Shown piece after piece: positions 6,822 through 14,954 of a stretch of DNA of 20,825 bases. Source of the DNA: an uncultured Blautia sp. Its GTDB lineage: Bacteria > Bacillota > Clostridia > Lachnospirales > Lachnospiraceae. Location of the stretch: NCBI GenBank assembly GCA_934364795.1, contig CAKRMK010000046.1, positions 1 through 20,825 on the forward strand, in the 5' to 3' direction. The position numbers were made by a program, and so were the translations under genes. Below the pieces are notes generated by a model, which had not been told where the DNA came from, made no database searches, and saw nothing but the letters and a program-made list of their open reading frames with translations. The number at the start of each line of letters is the position of its first letter. Position 1 is the first letter of the stretch.

Positions 6822-7793
6822 ATGAAAACACGATTATTAGGAGATATAGAAGTCTCGGAAATTGGTATGGGATGCATGGCATTTTCTCACGGATACGGAA
6901 AAATTCCGGAAGAATCGTATAGCATTGAAGCTATTCGAGGTGCTTATAAACACGGATGCAACTTCTTTGACACTGCCGAAATTTACAGCCCCAATCTAAT
7001 GGGAAGAGGGCATAATGAGCGTATTGTGGGAAAAGCACTGGCACCGGTTCGAGAGAATGTGGTGATTGCTACAAAACTTTTCTTAAATGGCATGGAAGGA
7101 AGGACATCTGATGCAGCTTATCGCGCAGTCCGAAGACATCTGGAGGCATCTTTAGATCGGCTGCAAACAGATTGGGTGGACATTTATTATCTTCACAGAA
7201 CAGGCAGTGTTCCTTTGGAGCGTGTTGCAGAAGCGATGGGAAGATTGATGGATGATGGTCTGATTCGAGGCTGGGGGCTGTCACAGGTTGATGTTCCGGA
7301 AATTGAGCGGGCGCATAGAGTAACAGCGATTTCAGCAATTCAAAACATTTATTCTATGGTAGAAAGAGATGCTGAGCAAAGTGTGATTCCGTTTTGTATG
7401 GAAAATAATATTGGATTTGTTCCTTTTTCTCCGATTGCCAGTGGACTTTTATCAGGAAAAATCACAACCGCTACAAAATTTGAAAGGCGCGATGATGTAC
7501 GAAACTGGGTGCCGCAGCTTTCACCACGAAACATTCAAGGAAATCAACCCATTATTGATATTCTGCGAGAATATGCCAGCAAAAAACAGGCAACTCCCGC
7601 ACAGATTTCATTAGCATGGATGCTGCACAAGTATCCAAATGTTGTCCCGATTCCGGGATCTAAAAACAAAGAGCGTATTGTGGAAAATCTGGATGCTGCA
7701 CAGGTGGATTTAACAGATTTGGAATTTGCTGAATTGGAAGATGCCCTGGCACAGTGTCGGATTTATGGGCACAGAGGATTTTATGGTTTTTAG
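6822..7793 (+). CDS. Aldo-keto reductase, long YhdN/IolS-like group
   Basis: A 323-residue AKR of the longer bacterial group that includes general stress protein 69 and IolS-like proteins, distinct from the short 280-residue AKRs nearby. The tetrad is Asp50, Tyr55 (FFDTAEIYSP), Lys85 (IATKLF) and His125 (YYLHR). The C-terminal cofactor loop VPIPGSKNKERIVENLDAA carries the Arg expected for this group. VPFSPIASGLLSGKI is the characteristic strand-loop before the cofactor. AGGA lies upstream of the ATG. It is nine bases after the SDR stop. NADPH-dependent carbonyl reduction is expected; natural substrates of this group are poorly known. Confidence 0.93.
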   Translation: MKTRLLGDIEVSEIGMGCMAFSHGYGKIPEESYSIEAIRGAYKHGCNFFDTAEIYSPNLMGRGHNERIVGKALAPVRENVVIATKLFLNGMEGRTSDAAYRAVRRHLEASLDRLQTDWVDIYYLHRTGSVPLERVAEAMGRLMDDGLIRGWGLSQVDVPEIERAHRVTAISAIQNIYSMVERDAEQSVIPFCMENNIGFVPFSPIASGLLSGKITTATKFERRDDVRNWVPQLSPRNIQGNQPIIDILREYASKKQATPAQISLAWMLHKYPNVVPIPGSKNKERIVENLDAAQVDLTDLEFAELEDALAQCRIYGHRGFYGF

Positions 7794-7889
7794 ACAGATT
7801 ACTTAATATCTATGATCGTAAACAAGGAAGATAAGCAGGAGCGTTTTGCCAGCTATTAAACATAAGCACATCGCAGAAAGGAAATGTAT

Positions 7890-8690
7890 ATGATTCATAA
7901 AAAAAGATATCTGTTCCTATTTTTGGGAATGACTCTTTCTCTTTTCCTGTATGCCTGTTCCGCATTATCTTTTACTGACAGAATCACTGTGTGTTTTGAC
8001 AAGGAGACAGAAATGCAAACAACTAAAATGACGGAAACTGATTCTTCTGAAAACTCGATTTTCAAATCCGATCATACAGATGCCGCCACCTTACTTTATA
8101 TGGGACAGGCAAGTATACGGATTGTTACGGCAGAGGGTAAGGTAATTTATATAGATCCCTATACAGGTGATTATACAATGCCGGCCGATCTGATTTTGGT
8201 TACGCATGGGCATTTTGATCACTGTGCGGTGGAAAAGGTTGAGAATCAAAACGCTGATTGTCAGATTATTACCCATAAGGAAGCTGTCGTAAACGGTGAA
8301 CATAAGTCATTTGATCTTGGCTATGTGAAAATTGAAGCTGTGGAGGCCGGATACAATAACTGGCACGATGTGAACGTGTGTGTCGGCTATATTTTGACTT
8401 TCAGTAACGGAAAATCCGTATATGTGACGGGTGATACATCCACAACAAAACAAATGCCACTTTTGGCAGATAAAAATATTGATTATGCCTTTTTCTGTTG
8501 TGACGGTGTGTTTAATATGGGGATTGAAGAAGCTGCTGAATGTGCAAAGGAAGTTGGTGCAAAGCATAATATTCCCTATCACAATACTACTGACAATACT
8601 GGGGAAATGTTTGACCGTTCACGTGCTGAGCAGTTTGACGCACCAAACCGTTTGATTGTATTTCCGGGCGAAGAACTGCTTCTAAAATAG
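7890..8690 (+). CDS. Lipoprotein with metallo-beta-lactamase fold (UlaG-like hydrolase)
   Basis: A 266-residue protein with an N-terminal lipoprotein signal: Lys-rich start, hydrophobic stretch at 7-20 and a lipobox ending at Cys23 (LYAC). A Thr/Ser/Asp-rich linker runs to about residue 65, followed by a metallo-beta-lactamase fold. HGHFDH (106-111) is the metal-binding motif, Asp182 (VTGDTST) bridges the metals, and His231 (PYHNTTD) is a likely third site. ATG at 7890 is preferred over 7884 because AGAAAGG then sits eight bases upstream. This points to a di-metal hydrolase on the outer face of the membrane, substrate unknown. A 96-base gap separates it from the AKR, so it may have its own promoter, although none is clear. 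Confidence 0.88.
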   Translation: MIHKKRYLFLFLGMTLSLFLYACSALSFTDRITVCFDKETEMQTTKMTETDSSENSIFKSDHTDAATLLYMGQASIRIVTAEGKVIYIDPYTGDYTMPADLILVTHGHFDHCAVEKVENQNADCQIITHKEAVVNGEHKSFDLGYVKIEAVEAGYNNWHDVNVCVGYILTFSNGKSVYVTGDTSTTKQMPLLADKNIDYAFFCCDGVFNMGIEEAAECAKEVGAKHNIPYHNTTDNTGEMFDRSRAEQFDAPNRLIVFPGEELLLK

Positions 8691-8701
8691 GCAATTAATA
8701 T

Positions 8702-8815
8702 ATGATGCACATTTCTCCTGAGATTGAAAAACAGTTGGCAACGATGCCTACAGGGAATCTGGCAGGGCTGGAATTTCTGAAAAAGGATGCAGCGTTTATC
8801 ACAGGAACAGAGTAG
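8702..8815 (+). pseudogene. Relic of an SDR C-terminus
   Basis: A 37-codon frame ends with TAG at 8813-8815. Its start, MMHISPEIEKQLATMPTG, and its end, DAAFITGTE, resemble the last section of an SDR, where a line such as FITGxxxLxDGG closes the protein (compare FITGADYLIDGG in the SDR at 5979). The catalytic part is missing, the segment between the two matches is too short for an intact SDR, and the expected DGG ending is cut off by the stop. The ribosome site is weak. It overlaps the 3' end of the convergent LysR gene by 17 bases. It is best read as a decayed fragment, although a small expressed peptide cannot be excluded. Confidence 0.5.
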
Positions 8816-9695
8816 TTTCCATTTTTTTTATTGCCCCGATAAATTTTTTTGTAGCTGAAGTAGGATTATTAGCATACATTAATCCATACGGCAGAGTGTA
8901 ATTTGTTTCAAGTGGAAGTGTCACAAGATTGTTGTGAATATCCGTATAGACTGGTTGCGTAATTAGCATATATCCGTTTACTTCACAAAGCGTAAAGGTA
9001 TCGACACCATAATATGGAGAATCTACAATCTGCACGGTTGGATAATGTTCTGTCACATCTTTGCGGAACGCATCAATTTCTTTGGACACGCCTTCGATAG
9101 GCATCACAAGATACTCACCATTCAAGTCTTGCATGGTGAGTTTTTTCATGCCTGCTAATCTATGATTTCTGGAAACAGCACAGCAAATTGGTGTGCGCTC
9201 CAATTCTAAAAACTGGCATAAACCGTTCCATCCGCCAGAACCATATATCCCCTCGAATAAATCAAACTGTACACCCAATGCAGAAAATACTTCGCCTCTG
9301 TTCTGGTACTCTATCATGGGTAGAATCTCAATTTTCAATTCCGGGTGTTTTTCGCTGACTCGAGTCCAAAGATCAGGCAGCAAACGGCACTTATATAGCA
9401 AGGAAGTACCAATCCGAACGGTAGTCTCCGAAGATTCTGCCAACCTTTGTGCTTTGTTTAGTGCGTCCTGCGATAATCGGATGATGGTTTTTGCATCCTC
9501 ATACAAAGAGCGTCCGGCAGGTGTCAGTTTTACGCCATGATTGGAACGGCTAAATAGTTTAAAGCCGCAACTTGCTTCCAACAAATTGATCTGTTGGATA
9601 ATAGCCGGTGCGGAAATATACATTGCTTCTGCGGCCTTGCTAAAACTACCGGAATCCGCCACTTTGATAAAGGCATCTAACTGTGGATTATACAT
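8799..9695 (-). CDS. LysR-family transcriptional regulator (second copy)
   Basis: A 298-residue LysR-type regulator. The N-terminal winged helix-turn-helix spans about residues 3-60 (GSFSKAAEAMYISAPAIIQQINLLE), followed by the linker helix and a two-lobed effector domain beginning near TTVRIGTSLLY. The start is preceded by AGGAGGAGA. It diverges from the eight-gene run beginning at 9807 and is the obvious candidate activator for it. It differs clearly from the LysR at 1330, so the two are not a recent duplication. Its 3' end overlaps the SDR relic on the other strand, with no terminator visible between them. The inducer is unknown. Confidence 0.94.
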   Translation of the reverse strand: MYNPQLDAFIKVADSGSFSKAAEAMYISAPAIIQQINLLEASCGFKLFSRSNHGVKLTPAGRSLYEDAKTIIRLSQDALNKAQRLAESSETTVRIGTSLLYKCRLLPDLWTRVSEKHPELKIEILPMIEYQNRGEVFSALGVQFDLFEGIYGSGGWNGLCQFLELERTPICCAVSRNHRLAGMKKLTMQDLNGEYLVMPIEGVSKEIDAFRKDVTEHYPTVQIVDSPYYGVDTFTLCEVNGYMLITQPVYTDIHNNLVTLPLETNYTLPYGLMYANNPTSATKKFIGAIKKMETTLFL

Positions 9696-9711
9696 AGCTT
9701 CTCCTCCTGCT

Positions 9712-9727
9712 TAAAGTTATTACTTTA
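9712..9727. promoter_or_regulatory. Inverted repeat TAAAGT-TATT-ACTTTA, candidate LysR site
   Basis: A perfect six-base inverted repeat with a four-base spacer lies 17 bases upstream of the LysR start codon and about 40 bases upstream of the weak -35 region of the divergent operon. This is the usual place for a LysR-type regulator to bind, repressing its own gene and activating the other. Assignment is by position only. Confidence 0.45.
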
Positions 9728-9769
9728 CGCCATGATAACATATCCGAACTTCCGAAGCAAGATAGGTAC

Positions 9770-9778
9770 TGCTAAAAT
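9770..9778 (+). promoter_or_regulatory. Extended -10 promoter of the eight-gene operon
   Basis: TGCTAAAAT is a TGn-extended -10 box. At 17 bases upstream the sequence is TTCCGA (9750-9755), a poor -35, as expected for a promoter that needs an activator. Transcription would start near 9785, just before the ribosome site at 9794-9800. Confidence 0.4.
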
Positions 9779-9806
9779 AAGTTCAGAACAGAAATGGAGG
9801 CATAAC

Positions 9807-10919
9807 ATGAAAAAACTTGGATTTGGACTGATGCGGTTGCCGCTGCTGGATCAGGACGATTATAGCAGCATAGACATTGAGCGTTTCAAGAAAATGGCGG
9901 ATACCTTTCTTGCAAACGGATTCACCTATTTTGACACAGCGTATCCCTATCATAGAGGAAACAGTGAAGTGGCATTTCGTGAAGCAGTTGCCAAACGGTA
10001 TCCACGATCAGCTTATACAATCACAGATAAGCTGTCACTGTTTATGATCCAGGATGAAAAAGAAATACCGGGATTTTTTGAAAAGCAGTTGGAGCAGCTT
10101 GGTGTAGACTATGTGGATTATTACTGGCTTCACGGACTTAATGCTCAGACCTACCGACAGGCAGAAGAAATGCACGCTTTTGATTTTATCAAAACTCAAA
10201 ATGCCGAAGGCAAAATTCATCATATCGGGCTGTCTTTCCATGATAAGGCGGAACTTTTAGATGAGATTCTTACGGCGCATCCCGAACTGGAATATGTGCA
10301 GATTCAGCTTAATTACCTGGACTGGAACGATCCGGCGGTAGAGTCCCGTCTTTGTTATGAAGTGGCGGTGAAGCACCATAAGCCAGTCATCGTAATGGAG
10401 CCTGTGAAGGGAGGCAGTCTGATTCAAATACCTGTTTCGGCGAAAGACCTTTTTGAAAAAGCACATCCAGACCTTTCCGTTGCATCATGGGCGATTCGTT
10501 TTGCTGCTTCGCCCTCTCATGTGATGATGGTTCTTTCCGGCATGAGTGACGAGCAGCAGGTGGCAGATAATATCAGCTACATGAAGGACTTCCAGCCTCT
10601 TGACAAAAAAGAACAGCAGGTGGTGGATCAGGCCGTGAAAATAATCCGTGCTTCGGAGGTCATTCCATGTACGGCCTGCCGTTATTGCACGGATACCTGT
10701 CCTAAAAAAATCGCTATCCCGGACTACTTTGCGCTTTATAACAATATGAAGCGGTCTGGTGATACAGTCAGGCTTACCACACAGACCTATTACAGCAATC
10801 TGACGCAGAACCATGGAAAGGCATCCGAATGTCTGAAATGTGGGAAATGCGAAAAACTTTGTCCGCAGCATTTGCCGATACGCGCCTTTTTGCAGGATGT
10901 TGCTGCGGCATTGGAATGA
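9807..10919 (+). CDS. Aldo-keto reductase with two C-terminal 4Fe-4S motifs
   Basis: A 370-residue protein with an AKR barrel (about 1-275) followed by a ferredoxin-like tail. The barrel tetrad is Asp43, Tyr48 (YFDTAYPYH), Lys75 (ITDKLS) and His109 (YWLHG). The tail carries two CxxCxxCxxxCP motifs: Cys288, 291, 294, 298 and Cys342, 345, 348, 352, enough for two 4Fe-4S clusters. This architecture is known in anaerobes and suggests electron flow between a carbonyl/NAD(P)H site and an iron-sulfur or flavin partner. The start at 9807 has TGGAGG six bases upstream; a 25-residue upstream extension lacks a ribosome site. It is the first gene of the run to 17311, and the next gene begins 14 bases later. 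Substrate unknown. Confidence 0.93.
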   Translation: MKKLGFGLMRLPLLDQDDYSSIDIERFKKMADTFLANGFTYFDTAYPYHRGNSEVAFREAVAKRYPRSAYTITDKLSLFMIQDEKEIPGFFEKQLEQLGVDYVDYYWLHGLNAQTYRQAEEMHAFDFIKTQNAEGKIHHIGLSFHDKAELLDEILTAHPELEYVQIQLNYLDWNDPAVESRLCYEVAVKHHKPVIVMEPVKGGSLIQIPVSAKDLFEKAHPDLSVASWAIRFAASPSHVMMVLSGMSDEQQVADNISYMKDFQPLDKKEQQVVDQAVKIIRASEVIPCTACRYCTDTCPKKIAIPDYFALYNNMKRSGDTVRLTTQTYYSNLTQNHGKASECLKCGKCEKLCPQHLPIRAFLQDVAAALE

Positions 10920-10933
10920 AGGAGGAAAATCAA

Positions 10934-11791
10934 ATGGAGACTATAACACTCAATAACGGTATAAAAATGCCGGTTGCCGGATTCGGCGTATTTCAGATTC
11001 AAAACCAGACGCAATGTGAGCAGTGTGTCGTGGATGCCGTTTATGCCGGTTATCGGCTGATCGACACCGCTGCGGTTTACGGAAATGAAGCTGCTGTTGG
11101 TCAGGCGGTTCATCGCTGTGGCGTTGCCAGAGAGGAACTGTTTCTTACCAGCAAGCTGTGGGTACAGGACGCAGGATATGACGCTGCAAAGAAAGCAATC
11201 GATGCCTCTCTCAAAAATCTGCAAACGGACTATCTCGACCTGTATCTGATTCATCGTCCATTTGGGGATTATTATGGTGCATGGCGGGCGATGGAAGAAG
11301 CAGTTGATGCAGGGAAGCTCCGGGCTATTGGTCTTTCCAATTTCGACCCGGCGCGAGTTATGGATTTGACCTTAAATAACCGTATCGCACCTGCTGTCGA
11401 TCAAGTGGAGTGCCATCCATTCTATCAGCAGGAAAGCACACGCCGCTTTTTACAGGAACAGGGTATCGTCATGGAGGCATGGGCATCCTTTGCAGAAGGA
11501 AAAAAGCAGATTTTCCAAAATGAAATGTTGCTGGAAATTGGAGCAAAGTATGGAAAAAGTCCTGCACAGGTGATCCTACGCTGGAATATTCAGAGAGGAA
11601 TCGTACCGCTGGCAAAGTCTGTACATCGCGAACGAATGGAACAAAATCTGGATGTCTTTGATTTTACGCTGTCAGATGAAGATATGCTTGCCATCAGCCG
11701 GTTGGACGAAGGTGTTACGCTGTTTGGCAAAAACGAGGACCCTGCCTATGCCAAAATGATAAACAGTGTAAAAATCCACGGAGAACAATGA
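10934..11791 (+). CDS. Aldo-keto reductase, NADPH-type
   Basis: A 285-residue AKR of the 2,5-diketogluconate reductase-like group. Asp44, Tyr49 (LIDTAAVYGNEAAVG), Lys74 (LTSKLW) and His107 (YLIHRPF) complete the tetrad, and VDQVECHPFYQQ is the substrate-loop motif. The cofactor loop LAKSVHRER keeps both Lys228 and Arg234, so NADPH is the likely donor. This is the most canonical cofactor loop among the intact short AKRs here. In the second half WASFAEGKK replaces the WYPIGHG seen in its neighbours, which may alter the substrate pocket. The start has GGAGG nine bases upstream. Its stop overlaps the MATE start by four bases, so the reductase and exporter are translationally coupled. Confidence 0.95.
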   Translation: METITLNNGIKMPVAGFGVFQIQNQTQCEQCVVDAVYAGYRLIDTAAVYGNEAAVGQAVHRCGVAREELFLTSKLWVQDAGYDAAKKAIDASLKNLQTDYLDLYLIHRPFGDYYGAWRAMEEAVDAGKLRAIGLSNFDPARVMDLTLNNRIAPAVDQVECHPFYQQESTRRFLQEQGIVMEAWASFAEGKKQIFQNEMLLEIGAKYGKSPAQVILRWNIQRGIVPLAKSVHRERMEQNLDVFDFTLSDEDMLAISRLDEGVTLFGKNEDPAYAKMINSVKIHGEQ

Positions 11792-13176
11792 TCATGCAAA
11801 GAACATCGGAAGAAAAAACAGAACTTTTTGAGCGGACACCGATCCGGCAGGCGGCATTGACATTGATCGTCCCAACGGTCATCAGCCAGCTTGTCATGTT
11901 GGTTTATAACATGGCAGATACCTGGTTCATCGGTCAGACCGGCGATCCACATCAGGTGGCGGCTGTCACAGTTACTTACCCGATCTTTATGATGATGAAT
12001 GCTCTTGCCAATCTGTTTGGTATCGGCGGCAGCAGTCTTATTTCCCGTATGCTTGGCAGCGGAGAACAGGAAAAGACCGGTGCGGTTGCAGCGTTTTCCC
12101 TGTGGGCGGCGGGCGGCGTCACTCTCATTTATTCCATTGTATGCCTATTGTTTGATGGTGCGCTGCTTACTGTGCTTGGAACCGATGCAGGAACATTTGG
12201 ATACGCAAAGGATTATCTTTTCTGGACCGTGATTGTTGGCGGGCTTCCTACGGTACTGAACCTTGTGCTTGCCAATCTGATCCGGGCACAGGGCGAAGCG
12301 AGAACAGCCAGTATTGGAATGTCCCTCGGCGGAATTTTGAATGTGTTCCTTGATCCGGTGTTCATTTTCCTGCTTGGTATGGGCGTAGCCGGTGCAGCCC
12401 TGGCAACCTGTTTATCCAACACAGCATCGTTGATATTCCTGCTCAGGTATACGATCCGTCACCGAAAAGAGAGCCTTGTGAAAATCCCTCTTGTACCAAA
12501 ACAGATTGAACCTGTCGCACATCGGGATATTTACTCCATAGGAACACCGGCAGCTTTGCAGATCATTTTGGCTGCGGTTTCCAATGCTGTCCTGCTGCGG
12601 CTGATGTCCGGCTATGCGGTTGCGGCAATTTCGGGAATGGGTGTCATGCAAAAAGTGGAAAGCATTCCATTTCAGGCAATTATGGGAATCTCCAATGGTA
12701 TTTTGCCGCTGGTAGCCTACAATTATGCTTCCGGCAACCGGGAACGGATGCGGCAGGCAGTACGCTATGCGATCAGCCGTGGACTTGCCTGCGCCTGTGT
12801 TTTCTTTGTACTATGTGAAGTTTTTGCCCCGGCCATCGTTCGATTCTTTATCAACGATGCGGCATCCATCACCTATGGTGCAGCATTTGTCCGTTTACGG
12901 ATTTTGGCACTGCCGTTTATCACAACAGAGTTTATGCTGATTGCTGTTTTTCAGGGCATTGGTGGCGCAAAGCAGGCATTCTTTCTTTCTTTGTTCCGAA
13001 AGGGCATTTTGGATTTGCCGTTGATGATTCTGGCGAATGTTCTTCTGCCAATGTATGGACTGATGCTGGTACAGCCGTTTATGGAATTGAGCGGTTGTAT
13101 GATCGCTCTTGTATTATATGGTCATATCCATAAACAGCCACAAATTGCAATGAAAAAATATCCGGAGGAAATCTAA
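11788..13176 (+). CDS. MATE-family efflux transporter (second copy)
   Basis: A 462-residue, roughly 12-helix MATE exporter in the cytoplasmic membrane. The first helix reads AALTLIVPTVISQLVMLVYNMADTWFIGQTG (about residues 13-43), matching the family signature, and the second half begins near DIYSIGTPAALQIILAAVSNAV. It differs from the first MATE throughout, so the two are separate acquisitions or an old duplication. ATG at 11788 overlaps the AKR stop (ATGATC); an ATG two codons later is possible. Its stop overlaps the next start by one base (TAATG). In context it probably exports a substrate or product of the adjacent AKRs; specificity cannot be read. Confidence 0.94.
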   Translation: MIMQRTSEEKTELFERTPIRQAALTLIVPTVISQLVMLVYNMADTWFIGQTGDPHQVAAVTVTYPIFMMMNALANLFGIGGSSLISRMLGSGEQEKTGAVAAFSLWAAGGVTLIYSIVCLLFDGALLTVLGTDAGTFGYAKDYLFWTVIVGGLPTVLNLVLANLIRAQGEARTASIGMSLGGILNVFLDPVFIFLLGMGVAGAALATCLSNTASLIFLLRYTIRHRKESLVKIPLVPKQIEPVAHRDIYSIGTPAALQIILAAVSNAVLLRLMSGYAVAAISGMGVMQKVESIPFQAIMGISNGILPLVAYNYASGNRERMRQAVRYAISRGLACACVFFVLCEVFAPAIVRFFINDAASITYGAAFVRLRILALPFITTEFMLIAVFQGIGGAKQAFFLSLFRKGILDLPLMILANVLLPMYGLMLVQPFMELSGCMIALVLYGHIHKQPQIAMKKYPEEI

Positions 13177-14204
13177 TGAAAAAACTTATTTATTTTCTAA
13201 TTTTTATTATAATGATTTTTTCGCTGGTAGCTTGCGGTACACGGGCAGATGCGGAAGCACCGTCAGGAGATACATCAACATTTCAGCAAAATCCTGAAAG
13301 TACAGAATCTTCTGAGGAAACGCAAAACAGAGAAGAAAACTCTGTAAAAACTGATTTGCCTGAAGGTACGGCTGTATTTGATTTAGAAAACGGAACGGTA
13401 ATGCTGAACAGTGGTTATGAAATGCCGATCATCGGTCTTGGTACGTACCGTTTGTCTGACAGTGAATGTGAAAACTCTGTCTATCATGCACTTCTTTATG
13501 GCGGACGTCTTATTGACACTGCCCGTATTTATGGAAATGAAGCAGCTGTAGGAAGAGGAATCCAGAGAGCGATCGATGAAGGAATCTGTACAAGGGAAGA
13601 AATCTTTGTTACTACGAAGATGTGGATCGATGATTATGATGATGGAGATGCAGCCATTGATGCTTCGTTGGAACGTCTCGGAGTGGATTATATTGACCTG
13701 ATGATCCTGCATCATTCGCAGCCAGGCAATGATGTGGAAGCATATCAGGCGATGGAGCGGGCAGTTGCAGATGGAAAGCTGCACTCTATTGGTCTTTCAA
13801 ACTTTTATGAGCCGGAAGATTTCGACCGGCTGGTAGAGGCAACCACCATTCCCCCTGCGTTGCTGCAAAATGAAACTCACCTATACCACCAAAGCAGGGA
13901 GATGAAAGAACATATTGCACAGTATGGAACTGTGATGGAAAGCTGGTTTCCACTCGGTGGACGTGGGCAGACGCAGACTCTTTTTAATGATCCTACGGTT
14001 GTGTCGATTGCCAAAGCTCACGATAAGACCTCAGCCCAGATTATCCTGAGATGGCATTTACAGGCAGGAAACATTGCAATCCCCGGTTCCAGTAATCCGG
14101 ATCACATTTTAGAGAACCTGTCCATTTTTGATTTTTCTCTTTCCGATGAGGAAATGAAACAGCTGACTGATTTGGACAAAAATGAGCGCTTTGGCGATTG
14201 GTAA
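13176..14204 (+). CDS. Lipoprotein aldo-keto reductase (extracytoplasmic)
   Basis: A 342-residue protein with a lipoprotein signal (residues 1-19, lipobox LVAC, lipidated Cys20), a Ser/Thr/Glu-rich linker (about 21-65) and a full AKR domain (about 67-342). The tetrad is intact: Asp114, Tyr119 (LIDTARIYGNEAAVG), Lys148 (VTTKMW) and His179. The usual QVECHP motif is altered to QNETHL. In the cofactor loop IPGSSNPDH, Gly304 and His310 replace the Lys and Arg that bind the NADPH phosphate. An AKR anchored outside the membrane has no obvious NAD(P)H supply, so it may use another donor, bind tightly held cofactor, or act as a binding protein. It starts one base into the MATE stop and is 12 bases before the lipoprotein flavodoxin. 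Confidence 0.92.
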   Translation: MKKLIYFLIFIIMIFSLVACGTRADAEAPSGDTSTFQQNPESTESSEETQNREENSVKTDLPEGTAVFDLENGTVMLNSGYEMPIIGLGTYRLSDSECENSVYHALLYGGRLIDTARIYGNEAAVGRGIQRAIDEGICTREEIFVTTKMWIDDYDDGDAAIDASLERLGVDYIDLMILHHSQPGNDVEAYQAMERAVADGKLHSIGLSNFYEPEDFDRLVEATTIPPALLQNETHLYHQSREMKEHIAQYGTVMESWFPLGGRGQTQTLFNDPTVVSIAKAHDKTSAQIILRWHLQAGNIAIPGSSNPDHILENLSIFDFSLSDEEMKQLTDLDKNERFGDW

Positions 14205-14216
14205 AGGAGGAATACA

Positions 14217-14954
14217 ATGAAAAGATTTTTTGCATTGATTTTAGCGGTCACTATGATGCTGACTCTTGCAGCCTGTGGAAACTCTGCCCCGGCAGAATCT
14301 GCTTCGGAGGGTGACAGCGAAACAGCGAATAGTACAAATGTGCAGACAGAACCGACTGCTCCTGTTGATGATACGGAGCCAGACAGTTCGCAGGCGGATG
14401 ATACTGCTCAAGCTGAACAAACAGAAGGAGGCAGTCATATGTTAGTAGCTTATTTTTCTCTTGCAGGGGAACAGTACGGTGTTGGTGTGATTGAAGAAGG
14501 AAACACCAGTATTATTGCTCACATGATTGCAGAGCAGACTGGAGCTGATCTGTTTGAAATTGAGGCTGTTACACCATATCCTACTTCACACAGCGAATTG
14601 CTGGAGGTTTCTCAGCAGGAGATGTCGGATAATGCCCGCCCGGAGATTGCCGGTACTGTGGACAACATGGATGATTATGACACGATTTTTATCGGCTATC
14701 CTAACTGGTGGGGAGATATGCCAATGATCGTCTACAACTTTTTGGAAAGCTATGACCTGTCTGGCAAAACGATTGTTCCGTTCTGTACCCACGGTGGAAG
14801 CGGTCTTTCCAATACCGAATCCACGATTGCCGACATTACGGGCGGCACGATGAAGGATGGCTTTGCAATTCCCGGTACGACTGCTCAGAATGACCGGGAT
14901 ACAGCCAGAAGCGAAGTCACAGAATGGCTGAAGGAAGGTGGCTTTGTTGAGTAA
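14217..14954 (+). CDS. Lipoprotein flavodoxin (extracytoplasmic)
   Basis: A 245-residue protein: lipoprotein signal (1-19, lipobox LAAC, Cys20), an acidic Ser/Thr/Gln linker (about 21-73) and a complete Flavodoxin_4-like domain (about 75-245). The domain has the delayed phosphate loop YFSLAGEQYGVGVIEEGNT (GNT at 95-97), GYPNWWGDMP (160-169) and CTHGGSG (190-196), closely paralleling the cytoplasmic flavodoxin at 4484. FMN binding on the outer face of the membrane is expected, with a role as a tethered electron carrier. GGAGG lies upstream of ATG 14217. A second ribosome site and ATG occur inside the frame at the exact domain boundary. Its end overlaps the next gene by 17 bases. Confidence 0.93.
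   Translation: MKRFFALILAVTMMLTLAACGNSAPAESASEGDSETANSTNVQTEPTAPVDDTEPDSSQADDTAQAEQTEGGSHMLVAYFSLAGEQYGVGVIEEGNTSIIAHMIAEQTGADLFEIEAVTPYPTSHSELLEVSQQEMSDNARPEIAGTVDNMDDYDTIFIGYPNWWGDMPMIVYNFLESYDLSGKTIVPFCTHGGSGLSNTESTIADITGGTMKDGFAIPGTTAQNDRDTARSEVTEWLKEGGFVE
14425..14441 (+). promoter_or_regulatory. Internal ribosome site and ATG at the flavodoxin domain boundary
   Basis: AAGGAGG (14425-14431) is followed seven bases later by ATG (14439-14441), in frame with the lipoprotein flavodoxin at Met75, directly before the first strand LVAYFS. Starting here would give a 171-residue cytoplasmic flavodoxin close in length to the 174-residue one at 4484. Either a second product is made, or this is the leftover start of the gene to which the leader was fused. 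Confidence 0.45.

Noticed and set aside
7812..7859. A 15-residue frame, MIVNKEDKQERFASY, between the AKR and the metallohydrolase
   Set aside because: There is no convincing ribosome site, no overlap with a neighbour and no recognised match. It may be a worn fragment of an older gene but cannot be supported as one.
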